A stretch of 64,000 nt of DNA from Hydrogenobacter sp. T-2 (GTDB taxonomy: Bacteria; Aquificota; Aquificia; Aquificales; Aquificaceae). The translations under genes were made by a program, and so were the position numbers. The stretch is from NCBI RefSeq assembly GCF_033971325.1, contig NZ_CP117180.1:1184041-1248040 (forward strand). The letters are read 5' to 3'. The notes under the pieces were generated by a model. The model did no database searches. It saw nothing but the letters and a program-made list of their open reading frames with translations, and was not told where the DNA came from. This document shows positions 34,524 to 42,664 of the stretch, piece by piece. Each line of letters starts with the position of its first letter. The first letter of the stretch is position 1.

Positions 34524-35938
34524 TAGCGGTTATTTCTTTTAACCTAATCTTGCTCCTTTTCAGAGTGTTTTATGTAGTTTACTACCCCCTTGACCTCACA
34601 CCAGAGGAAGCCCAATACTGGGATTGGTCGAGGCACTTAGACCTAAGCTACTATTCAAAACCACCTATGGTTGCCTATTTGAACTTTTTGACAAGAGAAA
34701 TCTTTGGTGTTTCAGAGCTTGCGGTAAGGATAACACCTATAGTTTTTTCCTTTCTACTTTCTTTGCTTACTTACCTTTTTGTAAAAAAAGTTTTTGACGA
34801 GAGGTCTGCCATAATAGCCTCTACCTTGCCACAGATAACCATAGGCTTTGGCATAAACTCTCTGCTGATGACCACAGATGCGCCTTTTATCTTCTTTTGG
34901 TCTTTGAGTCTTATGGTGCTGTTTTTTGCTTTTGAGAAAAACCTTCTTTGGCTCTGGCTTTTGGCGGGATTTTTGGGTGGTCTTGCCTTTTTGAGTAAGT
35001 ATCCAGCGGTTTTTCTTGTTCCCTGTGCACTTTTATATGGCATCTTCTTTAAAAGAAGCCTGCTTAAAGACTACAAGCCTTATCTTAGTCTAATTCCCGC
35101 CTTTCTTTTATCCTTGCCTGTTTTGTATTGGAACTATAAGCATGACTTCGTCTCCTTCAAACATGTTTCTACCCTTGCCAGCAAGTCCGCAAGCCTTTTA
35201 AACTTTGGCTCTTTCCTTGAGTTTCTTGCAGGTCAGGTTCTTTTGCTTTCAATTATTCCCTTTCTACTTTTGCCATACCTCTGGTTCAAAAACATAAAGA
35301 AAGAAAAAACCGCTTTTTTTGTTTTTTTCTCCCTTATACCCTTTCTCTTCTTTGCGGTGCTTTCTATTTTCAAAAGGGTAGAAGCCAACTGGGCTGGGTT
35401 TTCTTACTTTTCCGCCTTTATTTTGGTGAGCCTATATCTTTCAAAAAGCAGGCTACTTTTGCCTTCCTACCTTCTGGCAGGACTTTTGTTTGTGTTTTTG
35501 CACTTTACTCCTCTTCTTGATAAGGTTGGGCTTGGAGGGCTTCTCCCGCCTCACAGAGACCCCACAAAGGCAGGCATAGGTTGGTCTCAACTGGGAGAGG
35601 TAGTTTCAGAAATGAGAACAGCACAGGAGAGTATCATAAGCCCCCACTATCAAATTAGTGCGGAGCTCGCCTTCTATGTAAGAGGAAACCCAAGAACTTA
35701 TTGCATAAACCTTGGAAGAAGAATGAACCAGTATGACCTTTGGGAAAAGGACTATGAAGGCAACGCCATCTTTGTCGATTATGCACCCATAAACCCAAGA
35801 GTCCTATCCGCAAGTGAGGGTATAATAGAAGAGGCAGAGCTTCCCATCTTTTGGAGAGGTAGGGAGATAAGGAGGTTTTACATATACAAGCTCAAAAATC
35901 TTAAAAAAGTGGAGGAAGAGATGCCAGGGAGTTATTAG
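34520..35938 (+). CDS. ArnT/PMT-like membrane glycosyltransferase (GT-C fold)
   Basis: 472 residues starting at a GTG in a GTGA overlap with plsY. The family N-terminus DLTPEEAQYWDWSRHLDLSYYSKPPMVAYL carries the acidic residues of GT-C enzymes that use lipid-linked sugars. About ten membrane segments follow, then a soluble C-terminal part (RRMNQYDLWEKDYEGNAIFVDY). The acceptor may be lipid A, protein or a cell-surface glycan; sequence does not tell. Confidence 0.85.
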   Translation: MIAVISFNLILLLFRVFYVVYYPLDLTPEEAQYWDWSRHLDLSYYSKPPMVAYLNFLTREIFGVSELAVRITPIVFSFLLSLLTYLFVKKVFDERSAIIASTLPQITIGFGINSLLMTTDAPFIFFWSLSLMVLFFAFEKNLLWLWLLAGFLGGLAFLSKYPAVFLVPCALLYGIFFKRSLLKDYKPYLSLIPAFLLSLPVLYWNYKHDFVSFKHVSTLASKSASLLNFGSFLEFLAGQVLLLSIIPFLLLPYLWFKNIKKEKTAFFVFFSLIPFLFFAVLSIFKRVEANWAGFSYFSAFILVSLYLSKSRLLLPSYLLAGLLFVFLHFTPLLDKVGLGGLLPPHRDPTKAGIGWSQLGEVVSEMRTAQESIISPHYQISAELAFYVRGNPRTYCINLGRRMNQYDLWEKDYEGNAIFVDYAPINPRVLSASEGIIEEAELPIFWRGREIRRFYIYKLKNLKKVEEEMPGSY

Positions 35939-35945
35939 GTTTTTA

Positions 35946-36737
35946 ATGAGTTTATACTTGGTTGGGTTTTTCCTCTATTATTCTCTGCCCTATGTTTATG
36001 TTGACCATGTAAACTATTCCATTCCTTCTCCAGTGCCTATACCCTTTCAAAAGCGATGCGCATGCGTTATAAACCCCAAAAGCGTCTACAACAGCCCCTT
36101 GGGAAACCCGAGGAAGCTTCAAGAAGAGTTAGAAAAGAGAAATGCTTTAGCTTGTCATATGGAAGAGGAAAGAGTAAAGGGCTACCAAGATATCGGGCTT
36201 AGTAAATGGCTTTTATATTTTCTCTTTGAATACATACCTAAAACCCTTCTTCTTGAAAAGCCTTCAGACCCCTATTCTCTCATTAGTCTAAGCCAATGTA
36301 AACCCCTGGCATCAGATATGCCAATAATCATTTCCCTATGGAAGTTAGACATACCCAGTTACAGCTTTATACTGAGAGATAGGAAGAACCTATACTATGC
36401 AGGTCAGTGCGACCCTCACGAGAACACAGCCCTCATACCCTTCACAGGAAGCAAGAACCCACAAATATACGCGTATTCGCGAGCGGGTTTTTTCTTCCCA
36501 GGCGACCAGTTTAAAACCCCTGCAGTGCTAAGTGCAGACTTTTACGAAAAGAGAGTTTTGATATTTCTCTTAAGGGATGGCACAATATATAAGGTCTTTG
36601 ACCAAAGGTCTATAAGAGAAACTCTACAAGATAGTGGCAATTATAGTGTGCAGGTCTACACTTACCGTCTTCGTTTTTGGAGGTTTTACTTTGGGCTTAG
36701 GTTTCTCTCCTGCACCCCAGCCTTTCACGCCATATAA
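35946..36737 (+). CDS. Predicted exported protein of unknown function
   Basis: 263 residues. A hydrophobic N-terminus (SLYLVGFFLYYSLPYVYV) looks like a signal or anchor. The middle CACVINPKSVYNSPLGNPRKL and ALACHMEEERVKGYQ, with five cysteines in all, are distinctive, and the C-terminal part is beta-rich and aromatic. I do not recognise the family. It follows the glycosyltransferase by 7 nt and so belongs to the envelope operon plsY-GT-C. Its end overlaps convergent recG by 13 nt. Confidence 0.65.
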   Translation: MSLYLVGFFLYYSLPYVYVDHVNYSIPSPVPIPFQKRCACVINPKSVYNSPLGNPRKLQEELEKRNALACHMEEERVKGYQDIGLSKWLLYFLFEYIPKTLLLEKPSDPYSLISLSQCKPLASDMPIIISLWKLDIPSYSFILRDRKNLYYAGQCDPHENTALIPFTGSKNPQIYAYSRAGFFFPGDQFKTPAVLSADFYEKRVLIFLLRDGTIYKVFDQRSIRETLQDSGNYSVQVYTYRLRFWRFYFGLRFLSCTPAFHAI

Positions 36738-39091
36738 GAAAGACCCATCTTATCGCCATATCTATGGATGAGAACCTTCTTTAAGTCCATGTATTTTTCA
36801 AGGTTTGGGTCTTCCTCAAGGGTCTTTTTTGCGTCTTCCTTTGCAAGCTCAAGCATAACCCTGTCTTGAGCCCTTGCAAGGTTTGCCACCATAAAGCCAA
36901 AGTATCCTGACTGAGAAACACCCAATAGCTCTCCAGGACCTCTCAGCTTTAGGTCTTCCTCTGCAATCTCAAAGCCGTTATTAGACTTTACCACAACCTT
37001 TAACCTCTTCATAGCCTCTTGGTCCTTCTTTAGTTCATCTGGCACCACAAGGTAGCAATAGGCTTGTTTGTCTGACCTTCCTACCCTTCCTCTAAGCTGA
37101 TGAAGCTGAGAAAGACCAAACCGGTGTGCGGATTCTATAACCATAAGGGTTGCGGATGGCACATCCACGCCCACCTCCACCACAGTGGTAGCCACAAGGA
37201 TATCTCCAGTGTCTTTGAACCTCTCCATAAATTCTCTCTTTTCTTCGTCCCTTAGCTTTCCATGAAGCAATAGCACCTCCTTGTCTGGAAAAAGGCTTTT
37301 CCACCTTTCATATTCCTTTACTGCGGACTTCATATCAAGGCTTTCTGATTCTTCAATAAGAGGATAGATAACATAGACCTTGTTTCCCAGCGAAAGCTCT
37401 CCCCTTACTGCCTGCAAAACCTTGTCAAACTCCGAATCAAATAGGAGCTTTGTAATAACAGGTTTTCTACCAATAGGCATCTGGTCTATTATTGAAAGGT
37501 CAAGGTCTCCATACAAGGAAAGAGCAAGGGTTCTCGGTATGGGCGTAGCACTCATCACAAGGCTATGAGGATAATAACCTTTACCCTTCTCCAAAAGAAG
37601 TTTCCTCTGCATAACACCAAAACGATGCTGTTCGTCCACCACCACAAAGGCAAGCCTATGAAACTCCACGCTCTCTTGAATTAGGGCGTGAGTGCCTACA
37701 AGCACCTTTATGTTTCCCCTTTCTGTATGAAAAAGCACGCTTTTTCTCTTAGACCCCTTTACAGACCCAGTCAAAAGACCCACATGAACCCCAAGAGGCT
37801 CAAGAAACTTCCTAAAGTTTTCGTAATGCTGAAGTGCCAATATCTCCGTAGGGACCATTATGGCACTTTGATAGCCTTCCCTTGCAAAGGCGTAAGCTAT
37901 AGCCATAGCCACAACCGTCTTTCCACTTCCCACATCACCCTGCAAAAGCCTATTCATAGGTCTGTCTTCCTTTATGTCCGTCAGTATTTCCCTTATAGCC
38001 TTCATTTGAGCCTGAGTGAGCTTAAAAGGCAAAGAAGCTAAAAATTCCTTAATATGCTTTTCTGGTTCTTTGAGGGCTACCGCAGGTTGGCTCTTTACCT
38101 GAGACTTTATAAGATGTAAAGAAAGCTGAAACAGGAAAAGGTCTTCGTATATGAGCCTTTTTTGAAAAGGCGTGGAAAAGCTGTTTAGGTCTTCTTCGGA
38201 AAACCCGATTGGTCTATGTAAAAGGTATAGGCTTTCTCCAATAGGTGGGAAGTTTCTCTCTTTTATGACCCACTCAGGAAGATATTCAGGCATATACTTT
38301 GTAGTTTCAGAAAGTTTGTAGAGAATGCTCCTTATTCTTTCGTGTCTTTTCTCTGCGGATATACTCCTTAGCTCTCCGTCCACCCTTATATAGTAAAAGG
38401 GCAAAACCCTTCCAACCTCCGTCTCTTTTAGAAACTCGGGATGAACCATATACCTTTCGCCCGCAAACTCCTTTAGCTTTCCATAGACTATAAGCTCTTG
38501 ACCTTTTCTGAAGCTATAAAGAGGTCTTTTGTCCTTGTAGCGAAACCTCAAATATAGGCTTTCTGTGCTATCCTCACACAAAACCCAAGCGGGATATTTT
38601 TCTTGTGGGTCATAACCTGTGGCAACCACTTTAACCTTTAAGGCTACCTTCTGCCCAGGCTTTGTGGTCTTTACCGTGTATAAAAGCCTTCTGTCTTCAT
38701 ACCTCAGCGGAGCAAACCAAAGGGCAGAATAGAGGTCTTTTATTCCAAAGGCTTTGAGGGTCTTCTTTTCCTTCTCATCAAGTATTTTTAGTTTATCCAC
38801 AGGTTTGAAAAATGCCTCTATAGGCTTTTTCTCTACCTTGGAAAAGTCTACCTCAAGGGTAGGTAAAGGATGCCTTAGCCTATCCTCAATGACCTTTAGA
38901 ATAGCCTTTTTCTTCTCAAAAGGAAGTTTGTCAAAATCCCTTAACATTTCAAGGTATGAGGGCTCAAGGCTGTCCTTTAAAAGGTTAAAAAGATACAGAC
39001 CAACGCCAAAACTCCTCCTGAGACGCTTATAGTCTTCCTGGGATAAGTCTTTTATGAGCTTTACTGCCTTTTCTACTTTGTTCTCAGACAT
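36725..39091 (-). CDS. recG: ATP-dependent DNA helicase RecG
   Basis: 788 residues, somewhat longer than the usual 690 because of an N-terminal helical extension of about 100 residues. The wedge/OB domain is followed by helicase motifs: GDVGSGKTVVAMAIA (Walker A, about residue 380), DEQHRFGVMQR (motif II), VMSATPIPRTLALS (III) and LHQLRGRVGRSD (VI). RecG remodels stalled forks and Holliday junctions. No ribosome site is visible before the ATG; a dam gene fragment reads into it from upstream. Confidence 0.95.
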   Translation of the reverse strand: MSENKVEKAVKLIKDLSQEDYKRLRRSFGVGLYLFNLLKDSLEPSYLEMLRDFDKLPFEKKKAILKVIEDRLRHPLPTLEVDFSKVEKKPIEAFFKPVDKLKILDEKEKKTLKAFGIKDLYSALWFAPLRYEDRRLLYTVKTTKPGQKVALKVKVVATGYDPQEKYPAWVLCEDSTESLYLRFRYKDKRPLYSFRKGQELIVYGKLKEFAGERYMVHPEFLKETEVGRVLPFYYIRVDGELRSISAEKRHERIRSILYKLSETTKYMPEYLPEWVIKERNFPPIGESLYLLHRPIGFSEEDLNSFSTPFQKRLIYEDLFLFQLSLHLIKSQVKSQPAVALKEPEKHIKEFLASLPFKLTQAQMKAIREILTDIKEDRPMNRLLQGDVGSGKTVVAMAIAYAFAREGYQSAIMVPTEILALQHYENFRKFLEPLGVHVGLLTGSVKGSKRKSVLFHTERGNIKVLVGTHALIQESVEFHRLAFVVVDEQHRFGVMQRKLLLEKGKGYYPHSLVMSATPIPRTLALSLYGDLDLSIIDQMPIGRKPVITKLLFDSEFDKVLQAVRGELSLGNKVYVIYPLIEESESLDMKSAVKEYERWKSLFPDKEVLLLHGKLRDEEKREFMERFKDTGDILVATTVVEVGVDVPSATLMVIESAHRFGLSQLHQLRGRVGRSDKQAYCYLVVPDELKKDQEAMKRLKVVVKSNNGFEIAEEDLKLRGPGELLGVSQSGYFGFMVANLARAQDRVMLELAKEDAKKTLEEDPNLEKYMDLKKVLIHRYGDKMGLSYMA

Positions 39092-39284
39092 GGTTCAGTT
39101 GCTGGTTATTACCGCTTATAGCCCTTTTTGGCTGAGCTTCAAAAAACAAAGCACTACCACCCACAAAAGGTTCTACGTAAGTCCGATATTTTGATGGCAT
39201 ACAAGCCACAAGCAAGTTCACTATCTGCCTTTTCCCACATGCCCATTTAACAAAGGTTTTGAGTTTTCCCGGGAGAAGGGTCAT
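39084..39284 (-). pseudogene. Fragment of a Dam-family DNA adenine methyltransferase
   Basis: 66 codons match the N-terminus of Dam-type enzymes: KTFVKWACGKRQIVNLL (SAM-binding FVKWAGGK region) and YRTYVEPFVGGSALFFEAQPKRAI. The reading ends where the catalytic DPPY motif and the whole target domain would follow, and the stop lies inside recG. It is a broken relic beside the broken Rpn gene. Confidence 0.82.
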
Positions 39285-39340
39285 AACAATTTTCTATTAT
39301 ATCTGTTAAGCCTAAAACCTATGCTTGTTATAATTTTCGT

Positions 39341-40128
39341 GTGTTCTCAAAGGACATAGCCTTAAAAGACATATTTGAAGAAATCCCACACAGACTTAGC
39401 AAAATACTTGCACCCGCACCCATAAAAGAGCTACTGCCTACCAACTTCCCTTCCACAGAGCTAAGGGTGGACTTCTTGGCAAGGCTTGAGGATGAAAGCA
39501 TACTGCATATAGAGTTCCAGTCATTTAACGACACTAATATGCCCTTTAGAATGCTACGCTATTACCTTGCCATATTAGAGAGATATCCAAGCAGTCCTAT
39601 AAAACAGCTCCTTGTGTATGTGGGAAACAGAAAGCTCAGAATGAAGTCAAGGCTAAGGCTTAGAAACCTTACCTTTAGCTATGAGATGCTTGACATAAGG
39701 CAGATAGACTGCAAGGTGCTTTTGGAAAGTCCAGACCCTATGGATAGGCTACTGGCATGTCTTTGTAGGGTTGAGGGCGAAGACTATCTTATCCAGAAGC
39801 TCATAAGGACTATGGAAGGCATGAACGAGGAAGAAAGAAAGGACTATCTTTTGAAAATCTTGACGCTAACGGAACTAAGACCTAACTTAAGGATAAGGCT
39901 AACAGAGGAGGTCAGGCACATGCCTATAGTGGTTAGACCTGAGGATATAAGACTGCCAAAGAGTATATGGTTATAACTCTCGCAGAGGGTAAACTTGGCT
40001 ATGTGCCACAGGGTTTGCAAGGAAAGGTAATAAAGATAAAAGATAGAGAGTTTCTACATGCTTTAATTAAAAAGTTGATAAGTTCTGAAAATCTTTTGGA
40101 AGTATTAGGGCAGGAGCTGAAACTTTGA
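39341..40128 (+). pseudogene. Broken second copy of the Rpn-type nuclease gene
   Basis: The first 211 codons (GTG start, VDFLARLEDESILHIEFQSFND) follow the intact gene at 19987 closely, then the frame stops at 39974-39976 just after RPEDIRLPK. A second frame from 39967 (VITLAEGKLGYVPQGL... to 40128) matches the C-terminal part of the intact protein. About 20 codons between them are deleted with a frame change. The nuclease core is still whole, and the promoter (TGTTATAAT, 6 nt before the GTG) is kept, so a truncated protein may be made. Confidence 0.82.
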
Positions 40129-40153
40129 CCCATAAGGTATATAATAACTCTCT

Positions 40154-41002
40154 GTGAAATTTCCACCGCAGGAACGGTTTTTCAACTTTGAGGAGTCAGA
40201 AAAGTTAAAGAAGTTTTTCCTAAAGGCTTGTGAGGTTTTTACTGAATATAGGTATATTATGCTACCTTCCATTGAGCTATACAGTCCAAGGCTTTATGAT
40301 GAAGGTGCTTTCGTCGTAGGGAATTTGCAGGATGGAAGTCTTTTGTGTCTAAGAAAAGACTGGACGGTAAGCCTTGCAAGATTCTTAAGCCTTCAAAGGG
40401 ATCTGGAACTTCCTCTTAGAGTTTTTTACTTTGGAAATACCTTTTCCACCAATATGGAGTTTGAGAGTTTTCAGGTGGGAATTGAGCTTCTTGGAGAGGC
40501 TTCTCCAAAGGCGGAAGTGGAAGTTATTCAAAAGATTGCAGACTATCTGAGGGCTTGTGGCCTTTCTGAGCTAACCGTAAGCGTGGGGCATGTGGGAATA
40601 GCCAAGGGTCTTCTCAAAAGATACGGAGAGGGATACAAAAAACCCTTGCTTGAAAAAAACTTCTCGGAGCTCTCCCACGCACCAGAGCTTAAGGACTTAC
40701 TTACCACACAGGGCGATCCAGAGGTCTTGCAAGAATTCAAAAAGAAACATCCAGAGTTTTCCACAGAGTGTCATGAGCTGTTAGAAGTTTATGAAAACCT
40801 CAAAGACTTTAAGCTACTCTTTGACCTATCTGAACTTCGTCCTCAGGACTACTATACGGGGCTTGTCTTTGAGTTTTTCCACCCTTACCTTGGTTATCCT
40901 GTCGCTGGTGGTGGTAGGTATGACGGTCTTTATAAGACTCTTGGAAAGGAGCTGTGTGCGGTTGGCGGTGCGGTTTATCTTGATAGACTACTTGAGCTCT
41001 AA
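40154..41002 (+). CDS. hisZ: ATP phosphoribosyltransferase regulatory subunit
   Basis: 282 residues, a HisRS-like class II catalytic fold without the anticodon domain. KFPPQERFFNFEESEKL starts it; LLCLRKDWTVSLARFLS and YYTGLVFEFFHPYLGYPVAGGGRYDGL (the HisA motif of histidyl-tRNA synthetases) follow. HisZ pairs with the short HisG to start histidine synthesis. GTG start, with TATAAT ending 8 nt upstream. The end overlaps metK by 15 nt. Confidence 0.87.
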   Translation: MKFPPQERFFNFEESEKLKKFFLKACEVFTEYRYIMLPSIELYSPRLYDEGAFVVGNLQDGSLLCLRKDWTVSLARFLSLQRDLELPLRVFYFGNTFSTNMEFESFQVGIELLGEASPKAEVEVIQKIADYLRACGLSELTVSVGHVGIAKGLLKRYGEGYKKPLLEKNFSELSHAPELKDLLTTQGDPEVLQEFKKKHPEFSTECHELLEVYENLKDFKLLFDLSELRPQDYYTGLVFEFFHPYLGYPVAGGGRYDGLYKTLGKELCAVGGAVYLDRLLEL

Positions 41003-42118
41003 AAACTCTTCAAGTTTTGTTAGCTTTTCCCAGGGAAGGTTTTCCTTTCCAAAGTGCCCGTAGCAAGCGGTCTGCCTATATATGGGCTTTCTTAAGTCAA
41101 GAAACTCTATCATCTTCTTAGGGCTTGTGTGGAAAACCTCTAAGAGCCTTTCTCTTATCTTCTCTCTGTCCACCCTTTCTGTCCCATAGGTTTCTATATC
41201 AAAGGCTATTACCTCGCTCATACCAAAGGCGTAAGCCATTTGCACCATGCACCTATCTGCAAGACCGCTGGCTACCACATGCTTTGCCATCATGCGTGCC
41301 ATATAAGAGGCGGTTCTGTCAGTTTTTGTTGGGTCTTTGCCAGAAAAGGCACTGCCTCCAGAATAAGCCACATCTCCATAGGCATCAGAAACTATCTTTC
41401 TACCAGTCTGTCCTGCATCCGCTACAGGACCACCAAGCACAAACCTTCCCGACGGGTTGATAAGAATACGTGTATCCCTTGATACTAAGCTCTGAGGCAC
41501 TACCTTTTTGACCGCCTCTTCCGTAATAAAGTCCCTCAGCTTTTCAAGTTGAGTTTCTGGGTCATGTTGACAGAAAACTATTATGTCCTTCACAGATAGG
41601 GGTTTGTTGTCTTCGTATAGCACCGTTATTAGAACCTTGCCGTCAGGTCTGAGAAAGGGTGCCTTGCCAGACTTCCTAAGTTCAGAAATCTTGTGAGAGA
41701 GTCTGTGGGCAAGGCTTATGGGCATAGGCATAAGGCTTTCCGTTTCCTTGCAGGCATAACCCACGACCGTTGCAGTATCTCCTGCACCCTCTGAAGATAT
41801 ACCGAGCACTATCTCAGGGCTCTGTTCCTCTATGGAGGTTATTACCGCAGAGGAATCCGCATCAAAGCCGTGCTCTGGTCTGTTGTAGCCTATTTCTTTT
41901 ATGGTCTTTCTGACAATGCCTGGTATATCCACATAGCTTTCTGTAGAGACATGACCTGCCACAAAGGTCATGCCAGAGATGAGAAGTATTTCAAGGGACA
42001 CCCTGCTGTATGGGTCTTTCCTTAGAAATTCGTCCAGGAGAGCGTCCGCTATGAGGTCTGCTAACTTGTCTGGATGTCCCTCCATGGGGGACTCTGCCAT
42101 CTTTATTGTCCTGCCCAT
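40988..42118 (-). CDS. metK: S-adenosylmethionine synthetase
   Basis: 376 residues. MEGHPDKLADLIADALLDEFL is the ATP-binding start; GGSAFSGKDPTKTDRTASYMAR is the loop contacting phosphates. The second signature reads EGAGDTATVVGYACKETESLMPMP, where most bacterial enzymes have GDQG followed by a hydrophobic pair; this is a noticeable variation. TATAAT ends 8 nt before the ATG, in the 16-nt gap after the KH gene, so no room exists for a SAM riboswitch. Confidence 0.94.
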   Translation of the reverse strand: MGRTIKMAESPMEGHPDKLADLIADALLDEFLRKDPYSRVSLEILLISGMTFVAGHVSTESYVDIPGIVRKTIKEIGYNRPEHGFDADSSAVITSIEEQSPEIVLGISSEGAGDTATVVGYACKETESLMPMPISLAHRLSHKISELRKSGKAPFLRPDGKVLITVLYEDNKPLSVKDIIVFCQHDPETQLEKLRDFITEEAVKKVVPQSLVSRDTRILINPSGRFVLGGPVADAGQTGRKIVSDAYGDVAYSGGSAFSGKDPTKTDRTASYMARMMAKHVVASGLADRCMVQMAYAFGMSEVIAFDIETYGTERVDREKIRERLLEVFHTSPKKMIEFLDLRKPIYRQTACYGHFGKENLPWEKLTKLEEFLELK

Positions 42119-42134
42119 GGAGGTTTATTATAAA

Positions 42135-42374
42135 CTACTCAAGTATCTCAAGAACCACCCTTTTGTTTATCTTCCTTCCCATGGAAGAAAGGATGGTTCT
42201 GAGAGACCTTGCAATGCGACCGCCCCTTCCTATAACCTTTCCGAGGTCGTTTTTGTCAACCCTGAGCTCAATAACCACTGTTTTTTCTCCTTCAATTTCC
42301 TGCACGTTTACCTTCTCAGGGTTGTCCACAAGGGATTTGGCAGTTATTTCTACGATATCCCTTAGCTGGCTCAT
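42135..42374 (-). CDS. khpA: KH-domain RNA-binding protein (KhpA/YlqC)
   Basis: 79 residues. The KH loop is in VDKNDLGKVIGRGGRIARSLRTIL (GxxG = GRGG). The small single-KH protein binds RNA and in other bacteria works with KhpB in cell size control. Ribosome site AGGAGG. It follows rpsP by 13 nt, the usual neighbourhood (rpsP-khpA-rimM). Confidence 0.93.
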   Translation of the reverse strand: MSQLRDIVEITAKSLVDNPEKVNVQEIEGEKTVVIELRVDKNDLGKVIGRGGRIARSLRTILSSMGRKINKRVVLEILE

Positions 42375-42387
42375 GGTTTACCTCCTG

Positions 42388-42627
42388 TTAGAGTATTTTT
42401 GAGTTTTTGAGTATGGCTTTTGCTCTTTCTGTAATCTCAGCTCCTTTTTGGAGCCACTCTTTTAACTTTTCTTCCTTTACCTCTATAAGCCTTTTGTTTA
42501 CAGGGTCATAGGTGGCTATCACATCTACCACCTTACCATCCCTTGGTGCTTTTGCGTCCGCCACCACAAGCCTGTATATGGGGTGATGCCTTCTTCCGTA
42601 TCTTGATACTCTTATCCTTAATGCCAT
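42388..42627 (-). CDS. rpsP: 30S ribosomal protein S16
   Basis: 79 residues. RIRVSRYGRRHHPIYRLVVADAKAPRDGKVVDVIATYDP is textbook S16 with the C-terminal part slightly short. Good ribosome site (GAGGAGG). A TATAAT about 35 nt upstream on this strand is the likely promoter for rpsP-khpA. Confidence 0.97.
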   Translation of the reverse strand: MALRIRVSRYGRRHHPIYRLVVADAKAPRDGKVVDVIATYDPVNKRLIEVKEEKLKEWLQKGAEITERAKAILKNSKIL

Positions 42628-42664
42628 TTTTTTTGCCTCCTCAGAGCAGTCAATGTATTATACA

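Noticed and set aside
42119-42134. SAM riboswitch upstream of metK
   Set aside because: Only 16 nt separate metK from the KH gene and they are filled by a -10 hexamer; no aptamer could fit.
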